Shown: positions 31,212 through 40,941 of the stretch, piece after piece
Position numbering within the stretch: the first letter of the stretch is position 1
Layout: each line of letters begins with the position of its first letter
Source: Leptospira vanthielii serovar Holland str. Waz Holland = ATCC 700522
GTDB taxonomy: Bacteria > Spirochaetota > Leptospiria > Leptospirales > Leptospiraceae
Assembly: GCF_000332455.1 (NCBI RefSeq)
Contig: NZ_AOGY02000011.1
Location: 1 to 59,010 of the forward strand
DNA: 59,010 nucleotides
Reading direction: 5' to 3'
Notes under the pieces: generated by a model
Database searches by the model: none
Told to the model about the DNA's origin: nothing
The model's input: only the letters and a program-made list of their open reading frames with translations
Translations under genes and position numbers: made by a program

Positions 31212-31970
31212 TTATGGATGGATATGGGAATTTCTTCTTTTGGATCTAAATTGGAAGGAATGTGAAGATCTCCATTGATTCCATTTAATCGAAATTAGGT
31301 CCCAGATAAAATAAAAGATTACTCCCGAGTCGAGTTTGGATTGTCCCCAAGTCCGAAGGCCAAAGGTGTAACCAACTTCCGCAATTTTTTCTGTTCGAAC
31401 GGAACCTAAAATTTCAAAAAGAATTTTATACCCTCTTGGATGAAGTTTTCCTTTTGTTTCTAGATATACCGACTTTCGAATTCCAAAAAAACCACTCATC
31501 GGGTCTGATATAGGAACAGGGAACAACCACGCAGAAATTTTTGTGGCAAACTGACTTGCTAACTTCCGTAAGATGGGAAAATTTCCATAACCACCATCTG
31601 GACTTCTTCTTGTTGCAACTACAATATCATTGTAGTTTAGTAAGCGAATGACTTCTGGAATTTTTGTATAGTCGTGTTGGAAATCAGCATCCACTACAAC
31701 TAAATTGTCACCTTCGGCCTTTCCGTATCCAAAAGTGACTGCGGAACTTAAACCCCTTTCTGTTGTTCGGACAAAGGGTCTGATTCTTTTGTCATACTCT
31801 GCGAGGACTTTTGCGACTTCAAAGGTTCCATCAGGAGAATTGTCATCGACAATGACAATTTCAAAGTCCAAGGATTCTTTTTCTAAGATTTTCGAGATTG
31901 TTTCCGCACAGTTTTTGATGTTACCGGCTTCATTGTAGGTTGGGAGAATAATACTCGTTTTATGTTGCAT
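31212..31970 (-). CDS. Family 2 glycosyltransferase, polyprenol-phosphate mannose synthase-like
   Basis: A 252-residue GT-A enzyme: SIILPTYNEAGNIKNCAETI, DDNSPDGT, TERGLSSAVTFG, VVDADFQHDYTKIPEV (DxD-like metal site), DPMSGFFGIRK and GYKILFEIL. This is the DPM1 pattern, transferring a sugar from NDP-sugar to polyprenol phosphate on the cytoplasmic face. It lacks the C-terminal membrane helices of longer homologues and ends in a basic tail. It probably supplies the lipid-linked donor for the ArnT/PMT-like transferase encoded upstream (32305-33912). A TGACTGGTCA-type palindrome overlaps its start codon. Confidence 0.85.
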   Translation of the reverse strand: MQHKTSIILPTYNEAGNIKNCAETISKILEKESLDFEIVIVDDNSPDGTFEVAKVLAEYDKRIRPFVRTTERGLSSAVTFGYGKAEGDNLVVVDADFQHDYTKIPEVIRLLNYNDIVVATRRSPDGGYGNFPILRKLASQFATKISAWLFPVPISDPMSGFFGIRKSVYLETKGKLHPRGYKILFEILGSVRTEKIAEVGYTFGLRTWGQSKLDSGVIFYFIWDLISIKWNQWRSSHSFQFRSKRRNSHIHP

Positions 31971-31980
31971 GACTGGTCAT
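31969..31980. promoter_or_regulatory. Palindromic operator-like site ATGACTGGTCAT
   Basis: The inverted repeat ATGAC-TG-GTCAT overlaps the start codon of the GT2 gene. A longer version, TGACTGGTCAGTCA, lies at 33944-33957 upstream of the glycosyltransferase gene. The shared core suggests one TetR-type or similar regulator for both. Confidence 0.45.
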
Positions 31981-31993
31981 TTAACTTTTTATT

Positions 31994-32308
31994 CTAAAAA
32001 AGTCCCTTTGTTTGATTTTTTATACATAACTCACCACTTTCGCAGGACAACGCGATTGCCTTGGAACATCCGGCAAACAATTGGTATTGTTTGGTGCAAA
32101 GAATTTCACAAGCAAATTGATACATTTTGGGATCTTGTAATTTCTTTTGGTCCTCCTTTAAACAGAGACTTGCTTTTCCGCAAAGGAGTTTGCATTCCGA
32201 GGATTGGTCTGATTTGGCTTTTAATCCAAACTTCGAAGAGTTGTCTTTGGAAAAATCCCAAAGCGAAACAAGTAGTAAAAGAAAAAGAAGGATTCCGTAT
32301 TTTTTCAT
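31994..32308 (-). CDS. Small secreted cysteine-rich protein
   Basis: A 104-residue protein with an N-terminal hydrophobic signal (KKYGILLFLLLLVSLW), then a mature part with eight Cys in a spaced pattern: SECKLLC, SLC, FACEILC, AGCS, LSCES and ELC. Paired disulfides in the periplasm or outside are likely. No family is recognised. Its start overlaps the 3' end of the upstream glycosyltransferase gene by 4 bp, so it is translationally coupled to it, and it lies between the two glycosylation genes. Confidence 0.65.
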   Translation of the reverse strand: MKKYGILLFLLLLVSLWDFSKDNSSKFGLKAKSDQSSECKLLCGKASLCLKEDQKKLQDPKMYQFACEILCTKQYQLFAGCSKAIALSCESGELCIKNQTKGLF

Positions 32309-33912
32309 TTGTTTTCACCTCGTTTCCAAACGCTGACTTCTGATTGGAAGGAACGTTTGTCCATTTTCAATAGTGATCGTAAGATTTGATTTGAATCTAA
32401 ATTTAAGTGTTGTTTCCATTGGAACCAAGAAGAATCTTTTACCCAATCTTCGGATAACGTAGTCTCTGCGAATGTCACCATGATATCTGCATTGGGGCAG
32501 GTGTCCCTATAGGTGAGTGGGAGAGCAAAACTTACTTTAGAATCCTTGATTCTGTTTTGTATGTCCATTGCCGTCCATGGGTTTTCGGTAATCACACAAA
32601 TCTCTTTTGATTGTATCCCTGTGAGTTGTTTGGCGGTATCAGGATCTGCCATGGGTCGGATAAGAAAAAACATCGTGATGGGAACAAGAATGAGTTGTGG
32701 TAAAAAGATTCCGTAAAATCGGAACCTTTCGTTTTGTAAGGTCAGTAAGGCACCCACAGTGATGATGATTCCCAAAAGAGAGATAGCAAAGAGAGCAGGA
32801 AGCCTCAAAAGAATTGCTATGATGACAAAGAGAAAGTAAAATATAGGAATGGAATACTGATTGTATTTGGAAAGTATCAATGTTTCCCATGTTTCTTTTT
32901 TTAAGGCAGGTAATAAAAAGAGAAAAGCGATAAAGGGAGTTACATAGTAAGGATCCTTTCTGTTCGGCATTAAGTGGAAGATGGTAACGGATAATAAAAA
33001 TACCATAACCACAATGGACCAAATTTGATTTTTTTGCTTCGACGGTTTTCGTATAGAAATCCAGGTTATGTGGATCAAAGGGATTGTAAATGGAATTGTG
33101 TAAAGGAGCCAACCTGCCCAAATTCTAAGTCCGGACTGGTTAGCTGCATAAAATTTCCCCATGTTTTCGGTGATAAAAAAGAATCGTAACAATTCTTTTC
33201 CTGAACTTGTAAATAAATATAAATAGGAGATCCAAAGGATAGGAACCAGGAACGACAAAGAAAACAAAAGAAGAGTTGGTTTTTCTACCTTAAGAGGTCT
33301 AAAAGAGACTTGAAAATGACCTTTCCTTACTCTTAGCATTTTGATATAGAGGTAACTGAATAAAAATAATAGAATATAGATATGTAGGATAGGACCTTTG
33401 AGTAAGTACCCAAACCCAACAAAAAAGCTACCCCACGCAACATAAGTTAGGTTATTTTCTTTTTTAGATCGGTAAAATAGATATACGTAAAGCAAGGTAA
33501 AAAAAACCATTGCTCCTTCCATCATGAGAAGCCCAAAGAACTTGAGAGAAAGAAATGAGAACGCAAAAGCCAGGGTTGCCAGTTTTGTTTCTTTTACCGA
33601 TTGACTGATTGATTGGTAGAGTTTGTAGAACAAAGTCAAAGTTCCCAGACCAAATAAAAAGGAAACCAAACGTTCAGAAAAATAACTCACACCAAAAATT
33701 TTATCGAAAAACATTCCCATCCAAAAAAGAAGTGGGGGTTTGTAGGGATTAGGGAGGCCCGATAGAATAGGAAGGGTGTAACTTCCCGCATCTAAACTTT
33801 CTCGAATGGATCTAATGTGCATGATTTCGTCTCCCTGTGGGAAGGCCGCATCGGGAACACCGAGGGTCATTGCGAAAATTGCAGATAGAAATATAAGAAC
33901 AGCAAAAAACAT
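32305..33912 (-). CDS. ArnT/PMT-type membrane glycosyltransferase
   Basis: A 535-residue polytopic protein with about 11 hydrophobic segments. The first loop contains FPQGDEIMHIRSIRE and LPNPYKPPLLFWMGMFFDK, the D-E...KPP signature of the GT39/GT83 (protein O-mannosyltransferase / ArnT) superfamily. A soluble C-terminal domain follows the last helix. It transfers a sugar from a polyprenol-phosphate donor to lipid A or protein at the periplasmic face; the acceptor is unknown. The GT2 enzyme downstream probably makes the donor. Confidence 0.85.
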   Translation of the reverse strand: MFFAVLIFLSAIFAMTLGVPDAAFPQGDEIMHIRSIRESLDAGSYTLPILSGLPNPYKPPLLFWMGMFFDKIFGVSYFSERLVSFLFGLGTLTLFYKLYQSISQSVKETKLATLAFAFSFLSLKFFGLLMMEGAMVFFTLLYVYLFYRSKKENNLTYVAWGSFFVGFGYLLKGPILHIYILLFLFSYLYIKMLRVRKGHFQVSFRPLKVEKPTLLLFSLSFLVPILWISYLYLFTSSGKELLRFFFITENMGKFYAANQSGLRIWAGWLLYTIPFTIPLIHITWISIRKPSKQKNQIWSIVVMVFLLSVTIFHLMPNRKDPYYVTPFIAFLFLLPALKKETWETLILSKYNQYSIPIFYFLFVIIAILLRLPALFAISLLGIIITVGALLTLQNERFRFYGIFLPQLILVPITMFFLIRPMADPDTAKQLTGIQSKEICVITENPWTAMDIQNRIKDSKVSFALPLTYRDTCPNADIMVTFAETTLSEDWVKDSSWFQWKQHLNLDSNQILRSLLKMDKRSFQSEVSVWKRGENK

Positions 33913-33943
33913 GATGACCCCTTTTATCCATAAACGAAGATAC

Positions 33944-33957
33944 TGACTGGTCAGTCA
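33944..33957. promoter_or_regulatory. Palindromic operator-like site TGACTGGTCAGTCA
   Basis: Six-base arms TGACTG / CAGTCA flank a GT centre, 31 bp upstream of the ArnT/PMT-like gene. The core TGACTGGTCA recurs at 31969-31980. This resembles TetR-family operators; no such regulator gene is in the vicinity. Confidence 0.5.
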
Positions 33958-34092
33958 ACGTGTTTAAATCGAAAATGTGGTTTTGTTTTCGCGAGTAAAT
34001 TGGGGAGAGATAGAGAAAAAACAGCTGATTCTCGAACAAATACTTGAATTTTGTCTAGAAATGGCATGAAAACGGGGTCTAATATTCATTGT

Positions 34093-34593
34093 ATGAATCC
34101 TTTATTTGCTGAGAACTGCCAGATTTTGGAGCAAGGGATTTATCTTCTGGAATCTATTTCGAACGATAGGTATACACAAAAACAACAAAACATGGATGCC
34201 TCCATTGGAGGACATTTTCGGCATATCCTAGAACATTACGAATTGTTTTGGGAAGGTTTAAAATTAGGTCATATTGATTACGACAAGCGGAAACGAAATC
34301 CAGAACTCGAAACCAATCGATTGTTCGCACTGGAATCGATGTTGGGTTATGCATCTAAGTTTCAAGAGGAAACCTTTTATTTAGAATCTCTGACAATTTC
34401 TCAAAATTATAATCCAAAAAATCCAATTCCCATTGTAAAAAGTAATCTCGCTCGGGAGTTGATGTTTCTTGTCTCTCATACGGTTCATCACTATGCGATC
34501 ATTTCCATATTAGTGAAGTTAGATGGTGGGGTTGTGCCAGAAGGATTTGGATTTTCTCCAGCTACTTTGTTTGCAAAAATTACAGAAAGTTAA
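34093..34593 (+). CDS. DinB-like metal-binding protein
   Basis: A four-helix-bundle protein of about 166 residues with DinB/YfiT-type metal His: GGHFRHILEHYELF in the second helix and LVSHTVHHYAII in the last. The helix-breaking loop VPEGFGFSPATLF is typical of the C-terminus. DinB-like proteins often act as thiol-dependent transferases, but the substrate cannot be read. The start is uncertain: ATG 34093 is used; ATG 34066 or TTG 34051 would give a longer N-terminus. Confidence 0.75.
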   Translation: MNPLFAENCQILEQGIYLLESISNDRYTQKQQNMDASIGGHFRHILEHYELFWEGLKLGHIDYDKRKRNPELETNRLFALESMLGYASKFQEETFYLESLTISQNYNPKNPIPIVKSNLARELMFLVSHTVHHYAIISILVKLDGGVVPEGFGFSPATLFAKITES

Positions 34594-34621
34594 ATACCTT
34601 AAATTAGAAAATGTTACTTCT

Positions 34622-36142
34622 TTACCAATCAATCGGAAAATAGTCTTTTAAAAATTTTCCGATCCAGTGTTTCCCTGTGTTAACACCATCAAACAGGGGA
34701 TCAACGACCCTTGCCGCACCGTCCACAATATCTAGGGGTGGTTGGAAATCATGAAGGTCCTGTTTTCTTTTGGCAAGTTCCACAGGGTCTTCGTCTGTAA
34801 CCCAACCAGTATCCACTGCATTCATAAAGATTCCATCTTTCGCAAAGTCTTCTGCAGATGTATGGGTCATCATATTGAGGGCTGCTTTTGCCATATTTGT
34901 GTGGGGATGGCGGTCTTCTTTTTTGAATCTATGGAATTTCCCTTCCATGGCGGAAACATTGATGATGTGTTTTTTTCCTGTATTGTCTTTTCGCATAAGC
35001 CCAACAAGGCGGTTACATAATACAAAAGGTGCTACGGCATTTACCAATTGGACTTCTAACATTTCAGAGGTATTGATTTCTCCAAGCCTTAGTCGCCAAC
35101 TATTTGTTTTGCGAAGATCAACTTGTTGTAAATCAGCATCTAGTTGGCCCTCGGGAAATACTGCTTCCAATTCATGGGAATTGTCGTGTGAGTAGGGAAT
35201 TTGAGAGAGGGCAGCCGACGAGCGAATCCCCACTCCTGGTGTTTTATGATTCCAACTGACAGCTAGGGCAGTTGCAGCATCCTTCATTTCCGAATCTGAC
35301 CGATAAGAATCTAACTCTTGTTTGCAGTGTTGGTAAAAACTAAGTAACTTTTGTGCCTCTGACGGTAACTCAAGGATCGTTAGTTTTTCTGTGTCTAGGA
35401 GGTGACTATAAAAACCTGGAGGGCGTCTTACCGTTTGGGCTGCATTATTGATTAGGATGTCTAATCTTTCTAGATGATTTTCTAAAAACTTACAAAAGAT
35501 TTCCACACTGGGAGTATGCCTTAGGTCCAATCCAAAGATTTGTAAACGATCCTTCCATAAGTGAAAATCAGTTTCTTTGGCAAACCGAATCGCAGAATCA
35601 TTGGGAAACCTTGTGGTTGCAATGACTCTAGAGCCAGCACGTAACAAAAGTAAGGTTGCTTGGTAACCAATTTTTAAACGAGAACCGGTAATGACTGCCA
35701 CGGTCCCCCTGAGGTCTGTTGTTTGGAACCTTTTGGAGTAATTGAGTTCCGCACAGTTAGGACACATGGAATCATAAAAAAAATGGAGTTTTGTGAATGG
35801 TGTTTTACAGATATAACATGGTTTTGGGTTGGAAAGTTCTTCTGCTTTGTCCCAGGACCATCCTGCCGTATTCGAAATTTGTAATGGTGCTTTAAAAACA
35901 GCCGTTTCTCTTGCTCGCCTGATGCCAGTTAAGGCAGTCTTCTGTTTTTCTTGGATTTTGAGTGTTTGTTTTTTTTCAACACGGACAGTGCGGTTTCTTT
36001 TGCGAACCTCATTGCGATCTGGGCGAGAGATTTTGCCACAAAGGATCATTAGTTCCAAACGTTTTTCTTCGGAGATTGTTACAAGTTCCTTGGGAGAGTC
36101 CAAAAGAGTTTTTAAATCCTGTAACAAAGAATCAATGTCCAT
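34622..36142 (-). CDS. SDR-family oxidoreductase with N-terminal zinc-binding segment
   Basis: A 506-residue protein. The N-terminal ~150 residues are charged and include [11 protein letters not shown]...[13 protein letters not shown], a two-CxxC metal site. A Rossmann domain follows: [22 protein letters not shown] (TGxxxxIG), LINNAAQT, a Ser in NVSAMEG and a downstream [10 protein letters not shown] in which the usual YxxxK Tyr is replaced (NMAKA). It is likely an NAD(P)-dependent dehydrogenase/reductase; loss of the canonical Tyr could mean altered chemistry. The substrate is unknown. Divergent or isolated transcription unit. Confidence 0.8.
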   Translation of the reverse strand: MDIDSLLQDLKTLLDSPKELVTISEEKRLELMILCGKISRPDRNEVRKRNRTVRVEKKQTLKIQEKQKTALTGIRRARETAVFKAPLQISNTAGWSWDKAEELSNPKPCYICKTPFTKLHFFYDSMCPNCAELNYSKRFQTTDLRGTVAVITGSRLKIGYQATLLLLRAGSRVIATTRFPNDSAIRFAKETDFHLWKDRLQIFGLDLRHTPSVEIFCKFLENHLERLDILINNAAQTVRRPPGFYSHLLDTEKLTILELPSEAQKLLSFYQHCKQELDSYRSDSEMKDAATALAVSWNHKTPGVGIRSSAALSQIPYSHDNSHELEAVFPEGQLDADLQQVDLRKTNSWRLRLGEINTSEMLEVQLVNAVAPFVLCNRLVGLMRKDNTGKKHIINVSAMEGKFHRFKKEDRHPHTNMAKAALNMMTHTSAEDFAKDGIFMNAVDTGWVTDEDPVELAKRKQDLHDFQPPLDIVDGAARVVDPLFDGVNTGKHWIGKFLKDYFPIDW

Positions 36143-36206
36143 AGGACCAGAGTTTTTTTTAAGGAGGGGTAAGCAAGTATCTAATCAGAGAATGTAAATA
36201 GACTAA

Positions 36207-37331
36207 TTATTTTTTAAGAGCAGAAATCAAATTGAATTCGACAAGGATACTCCAAGGTCTTTTGCTTTGTCCGATTCGCACTGGTTTTAGAATTCTTGCG
36301 GTATTTGATTTATCGATAAAGGTAAAACTTTCTCCTTTTTGGATGGCTCTCTTTGCCTCCTCTGTGAGTATCTCAGCCCTCGTACCTAAGAATTCAATTT
36401 CTGGGTGAGAAGCGAAATTTCCATTGTATGTTATAAGAGAAGTTTTACCGATTCCGAATAATTTTTTGGGAGATAGCTCTGATTGTAATTGTTCCAAAGA
36501 AAAGTCAGCACCAAGGATACCGGCAAATTTTGAATGCAAAAATAAATTGGTCATGAGGCTTGTCATTTTGACAGTTTTTCCTTCGATTGGATAATCATAA
36601 GGTTCCATCATAATATCTTCCCCTAAATCACGAGGAAGTGTATACCATTCATTTTCACCTGCCGTATCATAACCTAACAATGGTTCTATGGAAATTCTTC
36701 CAGAGTGTCTATGACAGTATGGAACAAACCTTCCGTTGGCATCATGTCCTTCTTTGGATACATATTCTGAATCCATAAGATCAATAACGTTTGGTTCGCA
36801 GCAGACGGCATAAGCAAGTTGTTGTTCGTTCTGAATTAAATATTCTTGTAATATCAGAAGTAAATGTTCTCGTTTCATTCCTATATTTGCATGAACCAAA
36901 CTTTGGATTAAAAATTTCAAACCATATAAGGAAGTTGCCATGATATAAAATTTGGATTCGAGTTCTTTGGCAATATTACTTGTCCAGAGTTCTGCATAGT
37001 CTAAAATGGATTGTTTTTCCATTTCCATGACATCAGCATTTGCTGAGGAATTTTCTAAATTGATGCGAGCTAAAATTTCAGAGATTTTTTTTGTAGCTTC
37101 GGATGTTTGGAAGGATAATTTTGTCACTTCATTTGCTACAACCTCAAACCCACGACCGTGTTCACCTGCTCGTGCTGCTTCAATAGAAGCATTTAATGCA
37201 AGTAAGTTGGTCTGTTTAGCCACTTGTTGGATGGAAGCGGCAACCGAACCTATTTCTTTGGATCTTTCACCAAAGGAATCGATAAGATCTTTCAGTTTTC
37301 TCATCCCTAGGTTAGAATAATTATCTTCCAT
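36207..37331 (-). CDS. Soluble chemoreceptor with N-terminal MCP hairpin and C-terminal Cache domain
   Basis: A 374-residue protein without membrane helices. Residues 25-90 are the MCP signalling tip: [40 protein letters not shown]. The remaining 250 residues form a PDC/Cache-type sensor: [52 protein letters not shown] and [15 protein letters not shown]. The order is opposite to ordinary MCPs, and the Cache domain is cytoplasmic. The long second half of the four-helix bundle seems short, so the N-terminus may be truncated. It should signal to CheA from the cytosol. Confidence 0.82.
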   Translation of the reverse strand: MEDNYSNLGMRKLKDLIDSFGERSKEIGSVAASIQQVAKQTNLLALNASIEAARAGEHGRGFEVVANEVTKLSFQTSEATKKISEILARINLENSSANADVMEMEKQSILDYAELWTSNIAKELESKFYIMATSLYGLKFLIQSLVHANIGMKREHLLLILQEYLIQNEQQLAYAVCCEPNVIDLMDSEYVSKEGHDANGRFVPYCHRHSGRISIEPLLGYDTAGENEWYTLPRDLGEDIMMEPYDYPIEGKTVKMTSLMTNLFLHSKFAGILGADFSLEQLQSELSPKKLFGIGKTSLITYNGNFASHPEIEFLGTRAEILTEEAKRAIQKGESFTFIDKSNTARILKPVRIGQSKRPWSILVEFNLISALKK

Positions 37332-37390
37332 TTCTTATCCTGTATGTTCGTTTTAACTCTTCATTTATACTATCGGATTTATGATTCGTG

Positions 37391-39193
37391 TTATTGATAT
37401 CCCGCTTGTTGTAATCGGAATAGTTTCTCGTATTTCCCTTTATTTAAGAGGAGTTCTTCATGGCTTCCCCATTCTGTTTTTTTGCCTTGTTCTAGAACCA
37501 AAATTTGATCTGCCATTCTTACGGTGGAAAACCTATGTGAAATTAGGATGACAGTTTTCCCTTGTGTATGTTCTCTAAAATGCTCAAATACTTTCATTTC
37601 TGCTTCTGCATCAATGGCAGAGGTTGGTTCATCCAAGATGAGGATATCGGCACTGGTACGCATAAAAGCACGAGCCAGTGCCACCTTTTGCCATTGCCCA
37701 CCAGACAATTCCCTTCCATCTTGAAACCACTTTCCAAGCCTTGTGGAATAACCTTGTTCCAAACGTGTTACAAAGTCATGGGCCATTCCTAGTTTGGCTG
37801 CAGGAATCCACTCTGCTTCTGATTGGACTTTTTGAACATCACCCATCCCAATGTTCTCTCCCACTTTGAATTGGTATTGGACAAAGTTTTGGAAGATAAC
37901 TCCAAACCTTCTGCGTAATGTTTCTTCATCCCAATCTTCCAAATTTATTCCATCCAAATATATTTTACCGGATGTGGGTGAATACAAACGAGTTAATAGT
38001 TTGATAAGAGTTGTTTTTCCTGATCCATTCTCCCCAACGATAGCAAGTTTTTCTTCCGGTTTTAATTCAAAACTAACGTTAGAAAGCGAAGGTTCTTTGG
38101 CACCTGGATATTGAAAGGAAACAGAATCAAAAACAATTCCTAGTCTTTGGTGGTTACCTTTTTGATTTCCATATTGTTTTAGAATTGTTAGATCTAGAAA
38201 TTCCATTAGATTTTCAATGTACAAATGATCTTCATAAATTCCACCGAAAGCAGAAAGTGCATTAGAAAAAGTATTTTGTCCTTGTCTAAAGATGACAAGA
38301 TACATTGTCATTTCCCCTAATGAAATTTTATGTAACAACGCCAAACATACAATCCAAATGTAGGAGCCGTAAAATGCAAATTGACTAAGTAATCCAAGGA
38401 GAAAACTAAAAATTCCTTTATAGATTGTTAGCTTTTTGTCTTCGACATAAATCCTATGAAAGTTGTTTTTGTATCTATTTAAAAATTCTTTTCCTAAGTT
38501 AAAGAGTAAAATTTCCTTTGCGTTGTCTTCTCTTGCCATTAGAGTTTCAAGATACACTTGTTCTCTTGTTTCTTTTGCTTTCCATCGAAACAATCGAAAA
38601 CTATGATTAGAAAACTTTGTTTCTGCTATGAAAGAAGGAATGGCTGCAATGACTAAAATAATAGATGCCAGTGGAGAAAGTTTGATGAGAAGTCCAAAAA
38701 AACTGATGATGGTAATGGATGATTGAGCAATGGTAAAAAATCTTGTGACCATTGAGAGAGGTTTAGAAGAAGCTTCTGTTCTCGCTTGGGTCATTTTATC
38801 ATAAGTTTCGGAATCTTCAAATTGAGTGAGTTCCAAACGAATCGCTTTCGATAGGATTCTTTCGTTTACCTCCTGCCCTAATCGAATCCTAAGCAAAGTA
38901 TATGCAATATTGTATAACTTCTGTGATCCAAAATAGAGAATGGTTAGCACAGCTTCGACATACACCAATGAAACTGCATCTGATTGTAATAAATCCATCC
39001 ACTGGTTGGATTTATTTTGGCTTTGAAGGATTGCATCAATGATTAATTTTCCAATCCAAACAAGTGTAGAGGGAAACAATCCATTGGCTATGGTCAGGAT
39101 AGAAATGAGTGCGGTTAAACTAGGGGAGCTTTTGTAAGCCAAATCAAAGGCGATTCGTGAAGTTTTTAAAATCCTTAAAAAGGTATCAAACAT
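37391..39193 (-). CDS. ABC transporter, fused permease/ATPase (exporter type)
   Basis: A 600-residue half-transporter. Residues 1-320 form a six-helix ABC exporter domain. The nucleotide-binding domain has Walker A GENGSGKTT, the Q-loop in FGVIFQNFVQYQF, signature LSGGQWQKVALARAFM, Walker B ILILDEPTSAID and switch His in ILISHRFSTV. It works as a homodimer or heterodimer exporting lipid, drug or peptide; the substrate is not apparent. No partner ABC gene is adjacent, which favours a homodimer. Confidence 0.92.
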   Translation of the reverse strand: MFDTFLRILKTSRIAFDLAYKSSPSLTALISILTIANGLFPSTLVWIGKLIIDAILQSQNKSNQWMDLLQSDAVSLVYVEAVLTILYFGSQKLYNIAYTLLRIRLGQEVNERILSKAIRLELTQFEDSETYDKMTQARTEASSKPLSMVTRFFTIAQSSITIISFFGLLIKLSPLASIILVIAAIPSFIAETKFSNHSFRLFRWKAKETREQVYLETLMAREDNAKEILLFNLGKEFLNRYKNNFHRIYVEDKKLTIYKGIFSFLLGLLSQFAFYGSYIWIVCLALLHKISLGEMTMYLVIFRQGQNTFSNALSAFGGIYEDHLYIENLMEFLDLTILKQYGNQKGNHQRLGIVFDSVSFQYPGAKEPSLSNVSFELKPEEKLAIVGENGSGKTTLIKLLTRLYSPTSGKIYLDGINLEDWDEETLRRRFGVIFQNFVQYQFKVGENIGMGDVQKVQSEAEWIPAAKLGMAHDFVTRLEQGYSTRLGKWFQDGRELSGGQWQKVALARAFMRTSADILILDEPTSAIDAEAEMKVFEHFREHTQGKTVILISHRFSTVRMADQILVLEQGKKTEWGSHEELLLNKGKYEKLFRLQQAGYQ

Positions 39194-39311
39194 ACTAGTT
39201 AGATTGTTTTTGGTGGATGTTTTCGATACCTTTTTTTACTTCGATTCATAGTGGTCCTGTAGAATTCCTGATTGCCATATCCCTTTAGGATTGTGAAGAT
39301 GATAACACAAT

Positions 39312-40043
39312 ATGTCAAAAGAACGGTTAGATAAAGTTCTCGGAAATTACGGACTGGGTTCGCGTTCGGATGTTAAAAAAGAAATCCACCAGGGACAGGT
39401 CAAAGTAAATGGGGCGGTGGTTAAGGATCCTAGTTTTAAAGTTTCTCTTACTGATACAGTTACTTACTATGAAGAGACTCTAGTTCGCAAAGAATTCTAT
39501 TACTTTATGATGAACAAAGCTCCCGATTGTATCACAGCCACAGAAGACAGTCGGGAAAAAACAGTAATGGACTACTTAAGTGAAAGGCACGAGAATATGA
39601 ATTTGTTTCCTGTGGGTCGGTTGGATAAAGAAACAGAAGGGTTGTTGTTATTTACAACCGATGGTCCGCTTGCTCATTATTATACATCCCCTAAACACTT
39701 TGTCGAAAAAGAATACTATGTAGAAATTTCTGCCCCAGTGACAAGTGAGGACATACTCGCTTTTGAAACTGGAATTGTATTGGATGATGGTTATAAAACT
39801 CTTCCCGCAAGATTAGCAATCCCAGATCCCAATCAACCAAACATTGTGACCGTATGGTTAAAGGAAGGCAAATACAGGCAAATACGCAGGATGTTTCAAA
39901 GTTTAGGTAAAGAAGTCACTTACCTAAAACGGATGAAGATGGGAAATTTAGAATTAGATCCTACGCTTACTATTGGCACTTACAGGGAGTTAACAGCGGA
40001 TGAGGAAATTCTACTCAAACAAAAGGCACCAATCATTCAATAA
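39312..40043 (+). CDS. RsuA/RluB/E/F-family pseudouridine synthase
   Basis: A 243-residue rRNA pseudouridine synthase. An N-terminal S4 RNA-binding domain (ERLDKVLGNYGLGSRSDVKK, GQVKVNGAVV) is followed by the catalytic domain with FPVGRLDKETEGLLLFTTDG, containing the catalytic Asp of GRLD, and YRQIRRMFQSLGKEVTYLKR. Size and motifs fit RsuA (16S rRNA U516) best, but RluE/F cannot be excluded. It overlaps the 3' end of the convergent thioesterase gene by 11 bp. Confidence 0.92.
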   Translation: MSKERLDKVLGNYGLGSRSDVKKEIHQGQVKVNGAVVKDPSFKVSLTDTVTYYEETLVRKEFYYFMMNKAPDCITATEDSREKTVMDYLSERHENMNLFPVGRLDKETEGLLLFTTDGPLAHYYTSPKHFVEKEYYVEISAPVTSEDILAFETGIVLDDGYKTLPARLAIPDPNQPNIVTVWLKEGKYRQIRRMFQSLGKEVTYLKRMKMGNLELDPTLTIGTYRELTADEEILLKQKAPIIQ

Positions 40044-40866
40044 ACCTTTCGATTTTATCAAAGAAAGCCGCAGGTGCTCGCCTCGGCCTTGATGTAGAAA
40101 GTGAAACAAACAGCTGTTCGTCTTTCATGCTAACCAGTAAATTTCCCTTAAGATCTACAATGTCTTGTCTAAAGTAAAATCGAATTTTTTCAAAACTTTC
40201 AATCCAACTTAAGATTTTTACATGGGAACCTGGATCTGGTTGTTTATGAATGATAATTTCACCACCCATAAAAAAGGTAGTGGAGTCTGTTTCTTTGATT
40301 AAATTCAGATCTACGATTTCTTTAAAAAATAAAAAACGACCCTCTTCAAACACTTTCCAAATTGCATCCGAAGGCAAATTCCAAAAACAATTCATATCGC
40401 TAAACGGAATGTAATAATCATGTTCAACGGTGTTTTGCATTGTGGGTTTCGGGTGGATGGTAAATTCATATGGGATGATGACATTAATTTCTGGAATGGC
40501 AGCAATGATTATATTTTTTCCATCTTGAACCAATCGTGATGTTGTTTCTAATTCACAGGCTTTTTTTCCATCACCACCCAAAATCGTTTGTTTCCAAAAG
40601 AGAATTCCCTGATCCATCCGATATACTTGCGATTCCACAGTAATTTTTGCATTGACGAACTGTTGGCTTAAGAACCTCACATAAGTAGACCCAGGAATAT
40701 AACTAATATTTGTGCTTAACATTTGTTCTATGGGATAGCCGAATTCTTTTAGAACTTCGCATCTTGCATCGTAAGCAAACCGTTCATACGTTCTACTCGT
40801 GACATGACGGTTCCAGTCCAAATCAAAGTGGTGTGTGGTTAAGGTTTTACGAAAAATTTGGCTCAT
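40033..40866 (-). CDS. Acyl-ACP thioesterase / double hot-dog thioesterase
   Basis: The start at ATG 40866 (MSQIFRKTLTTHHFDLDWNR) is chosen because GGTGG lies upstream. The ~277-residue protein consists of two hot-dog halves: the first with HHFDLDWNRHVTSRTYERFAYDAR (DxxxH-type 4HBT signature), the second with YIPFSDMNCFWNLPSDAIWKV and VKILSWIESFEKIRFYF. The tandem layout matches acyl-ACP thioesterases. It probably releases fatty acids from ACP or CoA. It lies just upstream of the pseudouridine synthase 3' end and downstream of no obvious fatty-acid operon. Confidence 0.75.
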   Translation of the reverse strand: MSQIFRKTLTTHHFDLDWNRHVTSRTYERFAYDARCEVLKEFGYPIEQMLSTNISYIPGSTYVRFLSQQFVNAKITVESQVYRMDQGILFWKQTILGGDGKKACELETTSRLVQDGKNIIIAAIPEINVIIPYEFTIHPKPTMQNTVEHDYYIPFSDMNCFWNLPSDAIWKVFEEGRFLFFKEIVDLNLIKETDSTTFFMGGEIIIHKQPDPGSHVKILSWIESFEKIRFYFRQDIVDLKGNLLVSMKDEQLFVSLSTSRPRRAPAAFFDKIERFIE

Positions 40867-40941
40867 TCCACCTTTCTTTTGATTCCAAACGAATGGTAAA
40901 GTAGAATTCACTTGAGATTTGGATGACAAATCCTGTGTTTG

